A stretch of DNA of 41,809 nucleotides from Oscillospiraceae bacterium. GTDB taxonomy: Bacteria > Bacillota > Clostridia > Christensenellales > Aristaeellaceae. Positions 33,636-41,717 of the stretch are shown piece after piece. Position 1 is the stretch's first letter; the number at the start of each line of letters is the position of its first letter. A program made the translations under genes and the position numbers. The stretch spans positions 1 through 41,809 of the forward strand of contig JAISWI010000080.1 in assembly GCA_031270865.1 (NCBI GenBank), given 5' to 3'. The notes beneath the pieces were generated by a model. The model searched no databases, was not told where the DNA came from, and worked only from the letters and a program-made list of their open reading frames with translations.

Positions 33636-34706
33636 TTACTCGCGCTCAAGGTCGAACGCCCGCCATATCTGCGCCTGGATCTCGGCGGCGTCGGTCTCCG
33701 GCGTCAGCACGCCCAGTTCCTTATATTCGGCGATGGCGTCCTCCAGCGACTTGGCGGCCAGCTCGTTCCCCACGCCCCATGTATAGTAGTTCATCAGCTT
33801 GAGCGCGTAGTCGATCGTGCCGGAGATGTGCCCGTTGTCCAGAAGGATACGCGCGGCTTCCTCCTTGTTCTCCTGGCTCTCGCCGATCCACAGCGCGGCC
33901 TTGTATACCGCGCGGGTGATCTTCTCGCTGGTGATCGGGTTCGCGCGGAGGAAATCGCCCTGGATGCCCATCACGCAGCAGCTCTCGGCGGTGAAGTCCG
34001 GGTCCTCGCTCAGCGAGTGGATGCGCTTGACCAATCCTTCGTCCACCCAGCCCTGCGCCAGTTGGTCGGACAGGACGGCGATATCCACATCCTTGTTCTG
34101 CAGCGCAAGCAGTAGGTTGGCCGCGTCGAACGCCTTCCAGTTGAAGTCGGCCGCCTTGAGGCCCGCGTCCTCATGCGCGACGAACCGGTAGGCGATGTTG
34201 TGGAATGTTCCGCCTATCGCCCCGGCTACGCCGACGTTCTTGATCCCCTTAGACTTCGCGTCCTCGAAGCTTGAGATGTCCGCGTCGGCCAGCGTGATGA
34301 CGCTGGTGCAGCCCGTGTGCAGCCCGACCGTGAAGACGATGTCCACGCCGTTAGTTACGGCCTTGAGCCACTCGGCGATCATGCCCGCGGAGGTGTCGAT
34401 CTTGCCGCCGACGATAGCGTCGCGGGCGGAGTCGCCGCCACGGGTAAGCGCGGTGTTCAGCCCTTCGGCGGCGAAGAAGCCTTTTTCCTGCGCAATCGGG
34501 ATCGCGGCCTGGCACAATCCTCCGTCGTAGCCGATCCTGATCAGCTGGCCGTAAGCGGCCTCGGTCTCGAACTGCGCCTGGTAATCCTCGTCACTTAGAT
34601 GCGAGAACCCGGTCTCCAGGGAGCCAGTGTCGGCCAACACGCCGGTTAAGGTTGAGCTAAGCGCGACCATCAGCGCTAGCAGCGCGGCGATGCGTTTGGA
34701 TGTCAT
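33636..34706 (-). CDS. ABC substrate-binding protein, SsuA/NrtA/TauA type
   Basis: A 356-residue binder. The signal peptide is residues 1-25 (ending VLA) without a lipobox cysteine. The motif IRIGYDGGLCQAAIPIAQEKGFFAAEGL is the characteristic first strand and helix of the NMT1/SsuA fold. Start ATG 34706 follows AAAGGAG. It heads the importer operon behind a perfect promoter. Cargo may be a sulfonate, nitrate-like anion or thiamine precursor; not determined. Confidence 0.9.
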   Translation of the reverse strand: MTSKRIAALLALMVALSSTLTGVLADTGSLETGFSHLSDEDYQAQFETEAAYGQLIRIGYDGGLCQAAIPIAQEKGFFAAEGLNTALTRGGDSARDAIVGGKIDTSAGMIAEWLKAVTNGVDIVFTVGLHTGCTSVITLADADISSFEDAKSKGIKNVGVAGAIGGTFHNIAYRFVAHEDAGLKAADFNWKAFDAANLLLALQNKDVDIAVLSDQLAQGWVDEGLVKRIHSLSEDPDFTAESCCVMGIQGDFLRANPITSEKITRAVYKAALWIGESQENKEEAARILLDNGHISGTIDYALKLMNYYTWGVGNELAAKSLEDAIAEYKELGVLTPETDAAEIQAQIWRAFDLERE

Positions 34707-34781
34707 GCCGTGGATCTCCTTTCGTTTGGTGTAATCGTCGTTTGGATATTTCCTATGCGTTAAGTAGGATTATCATGCTCC

Positions 34782-34810
34782 ATTATATGAGGGAGGCGGG
34801 CGAAAGTCAA
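34782..34810 (-). promoter_or_regulatory. Sigma-A promoter of the SsuABC-like operon
   Basis: TTGACT (34810-34805) and a perfect TATAAT (34787-34782) with a 17-base spacer on the minus strand, leaving a leader of about 70 bases. The 34707-35009 gap otherwise holds only this and the divergent promoter at 34883. Confidence 0.8.
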
Positions 34811-34882
34811 CCGGAAATGTTTAATTCAGATATGAAAAATTCTGCAGGCTGCGCTGTGAAGGTTGGCGGGGGCTGGGAAAGC

Positions 34883-34911
34883 TTGACAGGGGCGTATGGG
34901 TATGGTAGATT
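34883..34911 (+). promoter_or_regulatory. Sigma-A promoter of the MBL-fold gene
   Basis: TTGACA (34883-34888) and TAGATT (34906-34911) with 17 bases between, about 95 bases before the gene start. Confidence 0.6.
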
Positions 34912-35009
34912 GGTGGGGCGTTGGCTGTGCCGCCGCCATGTATGGGTTGATTGTCGAGCGGGTACGCCCAGTGTATAACTTTAAAGCAAGCGAATAGGAG
35001 GATACCCAC

Positions 35010-35609
35010 ATGCCAAAGTTGTACTACCAGGGCCACGGGTCGTACCGCCTGACTACGAACGACGGGCGGGTAGTCTACGTAGACCCGTACGCCGGCGACG
35101 GGTACGATGTAACAGCCGACTTCATCCTAGTAACGCATCAGCATCACGACCACAATAGGACGGGGTTGGTAGCAAAGAAGACAGGATGCGTGATTATCAC
35201 GAATGAGGAGGCGTTGGAAGGCGGCAAGCATAACAGCTTCGACCTGGGCGGCGGGCTGACCGTTGAGGCGGTAGAGGCAAGCAACAGGAACCATAGCCCG
35301 AATGAGTGCGTTGGTTATGTAGTGGGGCTTGACGGAGTGACGCTGTATTGCGCAGGAGATACCTCGAGGACGGAACAGATGGGGGAGTTAAAGGCGCGGG
35401 GGCTGGATTACGCGCTGTTCCCGATGGATGGGGTGTACAATATGGGGTTGGAGGAGGCTGCGGAGTGCGCCCGGGTGGTTGGCGCGAAGCGTAACATACC
35501 GATACACATGAAGCCCGGCGCGTTGTTCGATCGAGGGAAGTCGGACCAGTGGGACGCGCCGAACAAGCTGGTTATAGAGCCGGGGCAGGAGATTGAGCTG
35601 CAAGCGTAA
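35010..35609 (+). CDS. MBL-fold metal-dependent hydrolase (UPF0173-like)
   Basis: A 199-residue cytosolic metallo-beta-lactamase-fold protein. The zinc motif THQHHDHN gives His43, His45, Asp47 and His48; later ligands are in NRNHSP, CAGDTS (Asp) and IPIHMKP (His). It resembles the UPF0173/UlaG-like group, which act as phosphodiesterases or lactonases; the substrate is unknown. AGGAGG precedes ATG 35010. Repeat copy E starts 2 bases after its stop. Confidence 0.87.
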   Translation: MPKLYYQGHGSYRLTTNDGRVVYVDPYAGDGYDVTADFILVTHQHHDHNRTGLVAKKTGCVIITNEEALEGGKHNSFDLGGGLTVEAVEASNRNHSPNECVGYVVGLDGVTLYCAGDTSRTEQMGELKARGLDYALFPMDGVYNMGLEEAAECARVVGAKRNIPIHMKPGALFDRGKSDQWDAPNKLVIEPGQEIELQA

Positions 35610-35610
35610 A

Positions 35611-35691
35611 CATGGAGGAACAACCTACCCTGGCCACGAGGGTCCAGCGTCACGCTGGACCCTCGTGTCCAGGGTAAGTTGTTCCTCCATG
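35611..35691. repeat. 81-bp near-perfect palindrome (repeat copy E)
   Basis: Two arms of 40 bases around a central C at 35651 match at 38 of 40 positions. Each arm is the outer part of the family (GGAGGAACAAC to GGTCCAGCGT), joined head to head, without the inner hairpins of copy A. It lies between the convergent MBL and ferredoxin genes and would form a very stable hairpin in RNA or a cruciform in DNA. Confidence 0.95.
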
Positions 35692-35719
35692 AAAAACACG
35701 GCTGGCGTTGCCAGTCGTG
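35692..35719 (-). terminator. Intrinsic terminator of the ferredoxin gene
   Basis: On the minus strand CACGACTGGC and GCCAGCCGTG pair around a 3-base loop, followed by TTTTT. It lies 20 bases after the ferredoxin stop and touches repeat copy E. Confidence 0.9.
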
Positions 35720-35739
35720 CCTTTCATCCCACCGTTGGG

Positions 35740-35910
35740 TTAGTCCTCCTTCGGCGCCCCTACAGGACAGATCTCCGCGCACGCCCCGCATGAGATGCAC
35801 GCCCCCGCGTCAACCTCATACTTCCCGTCGCCCTCGGAGATCGCGTTGACCGGACACTCCGGCTCGCACGCGCCGCACGAAATACACTCCTCGGAAATCT
35901 TGTAAGCCAT
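35740..35910 (-). CDS. 2[4Fe-4S] ferredoxin
   Basis: A 56-residue clostridial ferredoxin. Two Cys motifs, CISCGACEPECP (Cys 9, 12, 15, 19) and CISCGACAEICP (Cys 38, 41, 44, 48), bind the two clusters that carry low-potential electrons in anaerobic metabolism. AAAGGAGG precedes ATG 35910; a longer frame upstream has no family likeness. It is probably transcribed on its own and ends at the terminator just downstream. Confidence 0.97.
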   Translation of the reverse strand: MAYKISEECISCGACEPECPVNAISEGDGKYEVDAGACISCGACAEICPVGAPKED

Positions 35911-36005
35911 GGTTACCGCCTCCTTTATCCAAACATATGGCGCAAGGTATTTGAGTATTCTAGCACCTCCCGCGCCTTTACGCAAGGGAATCCGGAAGCT
36001 TCCCA

Positions 36006-36899
36006 TCACCCCTTGATCGACCCTATCATGACCCCTTTCACGAAATACTTCTGCAGGAACGGATACACCGCCAGTATCGGCGCGGTCGCGACTATTATAA
36101 CGCAATACTTAACCAGCAGCCTATACTGCGACGTCTGCTCCTGGCTTACCATGCTGGACTGCGTCATCGACTGCGTGTCGTTCTTGATCAATATCTCGCG
36201 CAGCAGCAGCTGCAGCGGGTACTTCCCCCTATCCTGCAAAAATATCGACGGGTTAAACCAGTTATTCCACCAATAAACCGCGTAATACAGCGCGATTACC
36301 GCCACAGTCGCCTGGCTCAGCGGGAAGAATATCCTCCACAGTATGGTCCAGTCGTTCGCCCCATCCAGTCTCGCGCTCTCCTCCAAACTCTCGCTTACCC
36401 CCGCGAACGCTGTCCTCATTACTATCAGGTTCCACGTGCTCACCAGCACTGGCAGGATAATCCCGGCCCGCGTATTGAGCAGCCCCATGTTCTTTACCAT
36501 CAGGTAAAACGGTATCAACCCGCCCTGGAAGTACATCGTGAACACGATGAGCTTCATCAACACCCCGTTCCAAAACAGCCCCTTGCGGCTCAACCCATAC
36601 GCGCCCATCGTCGTTATGAACATATTAAGCAGCGTTCCCGCGATAAGATACACAAGCGTGTTGACGAAGCTCGACCCTATCAGCCTGTTGGTCATGACAA
36701 GCCTATACCCCAGCGTATTAAGCGGGCGGATCGGCCACACTAGCAGCCCCTGATGCGCGTACATGAGCGTGGGATCGGACAGCGAGGCCATCAGCACGTG
36801 CCATATCGGGTACAGGCACACCACGCACAAAATCGTCATGAACACATAATTAAATACGGAGAACGCCCGTTCCGGCGCGGACCTGCGTATAGCGCTCAT
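36006..36899 (-). CDS. Sugar ABC permease, LplC/YtcP-like
   Basis: A 297-residue, six-helix permease. The coupling loop is EESARLDGANDWTILWRIFFPLSQATVAV, and the end PFLQKYFVKGVMIGSIKG is the hallmark of the LplC/YtcP group, which imports complex oligosaccharides. AGGGGGG precedes ATG 36899. It begins 13 bases after the LplB-like stop. No ATPase gene accompanies it. Confidence 0.94.
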   Translation of the reverse strand: MSAIRRSAPERAFSVFNYVFMTILCVVCLYPIWHVLMASLSDPTLMYAHQGLLVWPIRPLNTLGYRLVMTNRLIGSSFVNTLVYLIAGTLLNMFITTMGAYGLSRKGLFWNGVLMKLIVFTMYFQGGLIPFYLMVKNMGLLNTRAGIILPVLVSTWNLIVMRTAFAGVSESLEESARLDGANDWTILWRIFFPLSQATVAVIALYYAVYWWNNWFNPSIFLQDRGKYPLQLLLREILIKNDTQSMTQSSMVSQEQTSQYRLLVKYCVIIVATAPILAVYPFLQKYFVKGVMIGSIKG

Positions 36900-36912
36900 A
36901 TCCCAGCCCCCC

Positions 36913-38382
36913 TTACCACAGGCTCGTTTCGGAAACCATGCCGCTTACCCTGTTGGCGATCACGACCAGCGAGAAGTTGATCAGCGAGTTGAACAGGCTG
37001 ACCGCGGTCGAGCGGCTGAAGTCGGCGTTCTCTATGCCGACGCGGTATACATATGTGGATATAACGTCCGCCGTCTCGTATATCAGCGCGTTGTACAGCA
37101 GTATGATCTTCTCATAGCCCACGCTCATCATCTGCCCGATCTGCAGGATCAGCAGTATCGTTATCGTCGGCGTGATGCCTGGCAGCGTGACATGCCACAT
37201 CTGCCGCAGCTTGCCCGCCCCGTCGATGATCGCGGCCTCGTACAGCTCCACCGATATCCCCGCCAGCGCGGACAGGTATATGATGGAGTTCCACCCCAAA
37301 TGCTGCCAGATGTCGGAGGCGAGGTACACCGACCTGAAGTATTTGGCGTTGGCCAGCAGGTTGGTCTTAGGCATGCCGAACCACCCCAACACGGTGGTAA
37401 CCACGCCCTCCGTACCCACGAAGTCGATCAGCAGCCCGCACAGCACGACCAGCGATATGAAATGCGGGATATACGTGACGGTCTGCACGACGCGCTTATA
37501 CAACACCCCCCGCACCTCGTTGAGCATCAGCGCGAACAGTATCGGCGCGGGGAAGCCTATCAGCAGGTTCAGCACGTTTATCATGAGCGTGTTGCGCACG
37601 GTCCGGAACGCGAACGGGCTGCGGAAATACTCGCGGAACCACTTAAGCCCCGCCCACTCGCTGCCCCAGAACCCCTTGCGGGGCGAGAAGTTGTTGAACG
37701 CGATCACGATGCCGTGCATAGGCCCATAACACCAGACGATGTAGAACACGAGCGTGGGCAGTATCATCAGGTAGACGGGCCAATGTTTCCTGAAGTCCTT
37801 CGCTATGACCGCGCCAATGCTGGGCGGCCTGTACCCTTCTGGCAGCGCGCCGGACAGGAACACGCTGGCGCGGCTGGCGGCTCTCTCGCGTCTGCTGGCG
37901 TATATGTTAAGGGCGGCTGTCGAGACCAGCGCGGCGGCCATGCACGCGGCGGCGGCGTACCATCCCGCGCCGAACGTGGTCATGCCGCTTACGAAGTTGA
38001 ACTCCCGCTGCTCGGCGAAATACATATCGAACCTGAACAATAGCAGCGCGGACAAGGCCGCGCCCGACATGAGGCACGGCAGGAACGCGCTGCGGTTATA
38101 TATAATGGAAGCGGCCAACCCGACCACGGCGGCGAGCAGCGTGAGTATCATCGGGTGGACCGCGCCGTCGGACTTGCCGCCGGTCGCCCTGCCCACCATA
38201 TCAAACCCTGAATACGCCAGCGGCGCGTCGGTCTTATACTCGACGGCGCCGACATACTTCATGAACAGGCTTAGCGCCGTGGCCAGGCACAGCGCCAGCA
38301 CAACGGCCCTTACAATGGCCGGGGCGCGGTTGCCCGCCGTGTTGGTGTTAATGGTCCCGGGCGCGTGTCCGGCGTGGGTCAT
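36913..38382 (-). CDS. Sugar ABC permease, LplB/YteP-like, with extra N-terminal membrane domain
   Basis: A 489-residue protein, about 170 residues longer than typical LplB. The permease core starts near residue 198 (KHWPVYLMILPTLVFYIVWCYGPM) with the coupling loop YEAAIIDGAGKLRQMWHVTLPGITPTI. The N-terminal part has four predicted helices (about 24-41, 78-95, 99-116, 136-158), with an outside loop (42-76) holding SGFDMVGRATGG. GGAGGG precedes ATG 38382. It lies 82 bases after the SBP gene, separated by a hairpin. Confidence 0.92.
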   Translation of the reverse strand: MTHAGHAPGTINTNTAGNRAPAIVRAVVLALCLATALSLFMKYVGAVEYKTDAPLAYSGFDMVGRATGGKSDGAVHPMILTLLAAVVGLAASIIYNRSAFLPCLMSGAALSALLLFRFDMYFAEQREFNFVSGMTTFGAGWYAAAACMAAALVSTAALNIYASRRERAASRASVFLSGALPEGYRPPSIGAVIAKDFRKHWPVYLMILPTLVFYIVWCYGPMHGIVIAFNNFSPRKGFWGSEWAGLKWFREYFRSPFAFRTVRNTLMINVLNLLIGFPAPILFALMLNEVRGVLYKRVVQTVTYIPHFISLVVLCGLLIDFVGTEGVVTTVLGWFGMPKTNLLANAKYFRSVYLASDIWQHLGWNSIIYLSALAGISVELYEAAIIDGAGKLRQMWHVTLPGITPTITILLILQIGQMMSVGYEKIILLYNALIYETADVISTYVYRVGIENADFSRSTAVSLFNSLINFSLVVIANRVSGMVSETSLW

Positions 38383-38420
38383 AGCCGCCGATCCCTCCTC
38401 AGTATGGCGTTATAATACGC

Positions 38421-38448
38421 ATGGCAGACGGTGTTACCCGTCTGCCAT
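38421..38448 (-). terminator. Hairpin between SBP and LplB-like genes
   Basis: ATGGCAGACGG and CCGTCTGCCAT form a perfect 11-bp stem with a 6-base loop, 16 bases after the SBP stop. No T-run follows on the minus strand. It occupies the same place as the hairpin at 27479-27506 in the other sugar operon. Confidence 0.75.
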
Positions 38449-38464
38449 ATCTTACCCGCCGGGC

Positions 38465-40078
38465 TTACCGGGCGAGGTAGCGGTCCAGGGCGTCCTGCTG
38501 GATATCGATCATATCCTGCGCGCCCATATCCCACAGCGTCTGGACGTATGAATCCCAGGAATCCATCGACTGCTGTCCGGATATGTACAGGCCCATCTGC
38601 TCCGTGGCGAAGCTGTTGATCGGCGTGTAGAGCGCGGCGTAGTCCACCGACTCGTCAGCCGTCCGCGAGACCATGGGCATGAACCAGTCGGACGTGATCT
38701 TCGCCCACTCGTTGATGCAATCCCACACCAAGTCGTCCATTATGTACGCGGCGGAGTCGCGCAGATAGCCGCCGTTGTGGATCTTGAACAGCGGGTACAG
38801 CGTCCAGAAGTCGAGGGCGCCGTCCTGCGTGTCGAAGTTCTGGTCGTACAGCCATACTATCTCGCCGTTCTCATCCCACTCGTAGCTTACGCCCTCAACG
38901 CCGTAGGAGAACAGGTCGCCTCCGTCCTGGCTGTACCAGTAGTCCTTCCACTGCATGATCAGCTCGTCGATGCCTTCATCCTTGGCGCGGGTGGTTATCG
39001 CGTCGTACTGCGAGCGCGTGATGAAGTCCGTCTGGCGCAGGTGGAGCTGCTGTCCCTCATAGGAGACTGGCCCGTTGATGGGCACGATCTGCCAATCGGG
39101 GTCGATGGCGGTGGATGTGCGCTTCATTTGGCCGATCTCGCCGTAGTTGGAGCCGTACAGTCCGTAGCTTACGGCGTCGGAGGTCTTGGCCGTGTAGCCG
39201 TTCCAGTCGTACGTGCCGTAGTTGGGGTCGATCAGGCCTTCCGCGTACCAATCGCGCAGCAGCTCGACCGCCTGTTTGAATCCCGGCTCGACGGGACCGA
39301 ACTTGACTTCGCCGTCCACCTGGTACCAGCGGTAGCCCACGTCGTACGCGGAGAACACCGTGTGGTTATCGGCGACGTCGCCGCCGCCACTGCCCAGGTC
39401 GCCTATCTGGATGCCCAGCGTCGCGCCGTAGTTCTCCTTGAACGAGCGCAGCGCGCCTGTCCAGTCGTCCACCGTTACCGGCAGCGGGAGGCCCTGCTCA
39501 TCCAGCCAGTCCTGCCTTACCCAGAAGCCCGACCATGGCGAGGAGCCGACGTAATCGAACTGCCAGAACACGGCCAGCTCGCCGGAGTCCAGCACGGTAT
39601 CCTGCGCTATATCGGGGTAGGTCTCGCGCAGGTAGCGGTAGTTGGGGGTTAACCCATCGTCATAGTAGGAATTTAGGGGAAGGTAAATCTCGTCCTCGAT
39701 GGCCTTGGCCAGGCCTCCCGCGTACCTGTCATACACCTCTACGAACATATGCGGCAGGTCCAGCGAGGCGACGCGCAGGTTGAAGTTGTCCTTCTCCGAG
39801 TTGAGCGGCGGCACGACCCACTCGATATGCACGCCCGTGCGCTTTTCCAGTTCCTCATACGCTATGCACTGGTCATGCGTCTCCATGACCACGGAGTTCG
39901 GGCTGCCTTTCCAGACGACGATGGTTGCCGGTTCTTCGGTGAGCGGCAGCTGCGTGAGGTTCGCGCCGAAGCTCTGCTTATGGATAGTCGCTTCGCCGAC
40001 TATCTGCGAGCTGGGCGCGGCCAGCGCTGCGGACGCGACCATCATCAGGACAACCGCCAGACCGAGTACCCTCTTCAT
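38465..40078 (-). CDS. Extracellular solute-binding protein (LipO/YtcQ type)
   Basis: A 537-residue SBP. The signal peptide is residues 1-20 (ending ALA) with no lipobox Cys. Family features include GVHIEWVVPPLNSEKDNFNLRVAS-type ligand lobe, RQDWLDEQGLPLPVT and the C-terminal DALDRYLAR; all are shared with the orphan SBP at 330-1925. ATG 40078 is used because AAAGGTG is 6 bases upstream; a GTG three codons earlier belongs to that site. It heads the operon with the LplB/LplC permeases. Confidence 0.93.
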   Translation of the reverse strand: MKRVLGLAVVLMMVASAALAAPSSQIVGEATIHKQSFGANLTQLPLTEEPATIVVWKGSPNSVVMETHDQCIAYEELEKRTGVHIEWVVPPLNSEKDNFNLRVASLDLPHMFVEVYDRYAGGLAKAIEDEIYLPLNSYYDDGLTPNYRYLRETYPDIAQDTVLDSGELAVFWQFDYVGSSPWSGFWVRQDWLDEQGLPLPVTVDDWTGALRSFKENYGATLGIQIGDLGSGGGDVADNHTVFSAYDVGYRWYQVDGEVKFGPVEPGFKQAVELLRDWYAEGLIDPNYGTYDWNGYTAKTSDAVSYGLYGSNYGEIGQMKRTSTAIDPDWQIVPINGPVSYEGQQLHLRQTDFITRSQYDAITTRAKDEGIDELIMQWKDYWYSQDGGDLFSYGVEGVSYEWDENGEIVWLYDQNFDTQDGALDFWTLYPLFKIHNGGYLRDSAAYIMDDLVWDCINEWAKITSDWFMPMVSRTADESVDYAALYTPINSFATEQMGLYISGQQSMDSWDSYVQTLWDMGAQDMIDIQQDALDRYLAR

Positions 40079-40173
40079 AGACATCACCTTTCACATTTAG
40101 TATGCGCGGCCTGCCTCAGCCGCCATGAAAACGCAACATGCCGGAACCAATCGCGCCAGCATCTTATACAGTT

Positions 40174-40202
40174 ATTCTACCACATTTCACGTTAGGTGTC
40201 AA
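40174..40202 (-). promoter_or_regulatory. Sigma-A promoter of the LplB/LplC operon
   Basis: TTGACA (40202-40197) and TAGAAT (40179-40174) with a 17-base spacer on the minus strand, leaving a leader of about 90 bases before the SBP. Confidence 0.8.
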
Positions 40203-40254
40203 GGGTTTTTAGGCATAAGCTTAAAATTACAACCGGAATGATACAGCTGCTTGC

Positions 40255-40273
40255 ATATATATATATATATATA
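40255..40273. repeat. Second TA dinucleotide tract
   Basis: A 19-base alternating AT run, the same length as the one at 2008-2026, here 53 bases upstream of the -35 box of the paralogous SBP promoter. Between it and 40400 there are only GC-rich hairpin remnants (for example CCTCC/GGAGG at about 40308-40330). Confidence 0.8.
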
Positions 40274-40399
40274 GAACGTTGACCCGGTTGAACCGCGCCG
40301 TGTCGAGGCCTCCCTCAGGCGACGGAGGGGGCGACGCTAATCCCGCCACTTCGACGGAGGGGAGCCGCGCGCCGCCAACCCGGATAACACCCTTTCGAT

Positions 40400-40428
40400 T
40401 TGACGCTGCGCCCGCCGTCTGCTATCCT
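40400..40428 (+). promoter_or_regulatory. Sigma-A promoter of the COG1915-like gene
   Basis: TTGACG (40400-40405) and TATCCT (40423-40428) with a 17-base spacer on the plus strand, 75 bases before ATG 40503. Confidence 0.6.
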
Positions 40429-40502
40429 ATTAGATAACCCGACAGCCGCCCGATTGAAACATGATACCGCCTAACCATCCCCGCGCCGACAAGGAGGCCG
40501 AC

Positions 40503-41594
40503 ATGCCCTTCTCACCCGCCGTGTACCACGCCCCAGACTTCACGGCCCCGGCGCTGGCCGGGGCGCCCGACGCCCGCTTCGCGCCAGCTGAACGGGACGG
40601 CGTCGCGCCGGACGACTACCACGCCACATCCATCTTCCCGGAATACTTCAGGGTTAACGGCCAGTGGCTGCTCGCGGGGCAGAGCCGTATGGACTGCCTC
40701 GCCGTCCTGGAGGACGGGCGCGTCCATGTCCGCGAGTTCCGCCGCCTGCGCAGGGGCGACCTGGTCGCGGTCGGGCGCGATGAGGATGGCAGCCACGGCA
40801 TATACGTCCATATGGATGGGTTCAGCGCGGCGCAAAGCGGCGCCCCCGCCGGGTTCGCGTTCAGGCAGGGCCGCAGCCGCGAAACCCCGTTCTCGATGGA
40901 CTACGATCAGCTTTACGACCTGCTGCGCTATGAGCGCGTCAACGGCTACGTCGTGTGGGTGCTAGGCCCCGCGCTCAGCTTCGACGCGGACTCCCGCGCC
41001 GCGTTCGCCGGACTGGTCATGGCCGGATACGTGGACGCGCTGCTAGCGGGCAACGCTCTGGCCACGCACGACCTTGAGGGCGCGTACCGCAAAACCGCCC
41101 TGGGCCAGGATATATACACCCAGGCGCTCACCACCAACGGCCACTATAACCACATCGACACCATCAACCGCGTCCGGCTGCATGGCTCCATCCCCGCGTT
41201 CATCAAGGCGGAGGGCATCGACAACGGCATCATCCACGCGTGCGTAGTCAAGGGAGCGCCCTTCGCGCTGACCGGGTCCATCCGCGACGACGGGCCGCTG
41301 CCCGAGGTTTACGCCAACGTCTACGACGGCCAGGACGCCATGCGCGAACACCTCTCCCGCGCCACAACCGTCATAGCGATGGCCACCGCGCTCCATACCA
41401 TCGCGGCGGGGAACATCACGCCCACCTTCCGCGTCATGGCCGACGGGACCGTCCGTCCCGTGCATTTCTACGTTGTGGATATCTCCGAGTTCACCGCGAA
41501 CAAACTCGCGGACAGGGGCAGCCTCGCCGCGCGAAGCATCATCACCAATGTGCAGGATTTTATTGTCAATGTGCATAAAGGGTTGTGCGGCTGA
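40503..41594 (+). CDS. COG1915/LOR-SDH-family-like protein, possible ornithine cyclodeaminase domain
   Basis: A 363-residue cytosolic protein. The N-terminal half has EFRRLRRGDLVAVGRDEDGSHGIYVH, and the C-terminal half has GSIRDDGPLPEVY, MREHLSRATTVIAMATALHTIAAGN and VDISEFTANKLADRGS. From memory these resemble the COG1915 (LOR/SDH, TIGR00300) family, whose C-terminal domain can bind NAD and act as ornithine cyclodeaminase. The position of the SIRDDGPLP and KLADRGS motifs supports the link, but I could not align it. AAGGAGG is 5 bases before ATG 40503; an in-frame start at 40461 has none. No amino-acid genes are nearby. Confidence 0.55.
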   Translation: MPFSPAVYHAPDFTAPALAGAPDARFAPAERDGVAPDDYHATSIFPEYFRVNGQWLLAGQSRMDCLAVLEDGRVHVREFRRLRRGDLVAVGRDEDGSHGIYVHMDGFSAAQSGAPAGFAFRQGRSRETPFSMDYDQLYDLLRYERVNGYVVWVLGPALSFDADSRAAFAGLVMAGYVDALLAGNALATHDLEGAYRKTALGQDIYTQALTTNGHYNHIDTINRVRLHGSIPAFIKAEGIDNGIIHACVVKGAPFALTGSIRDDGPLPEVYANVYDGQDAMREHLSRATTVIAMATALHTIAAGNITPTFRVMADGTVRPVHFYVVDISEFTANKLADRGSLAARSIITNVQDFIVNVHKGLCG

Positions 41595-41717
41595 ATGATA
41601 CGCGCGCCCCGTCGCGTCGCGGCGGGGGTGTGGAGTGGGGGAAGCTGGTTGGCTGCGCTGTGCTGCTGTACGAGGTTTTGCTTGTGGCATAAAACATCCC
41701 AGCAAGCGTAAAGCATT

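Noticed and set aside
40300..40362. GC-rich stem-loop region as a possible tRNA or small RNA
   Set aside because: It lacks the tRNA arms and T-loop motif; only short CCTCC/GGAGG pairings are present.
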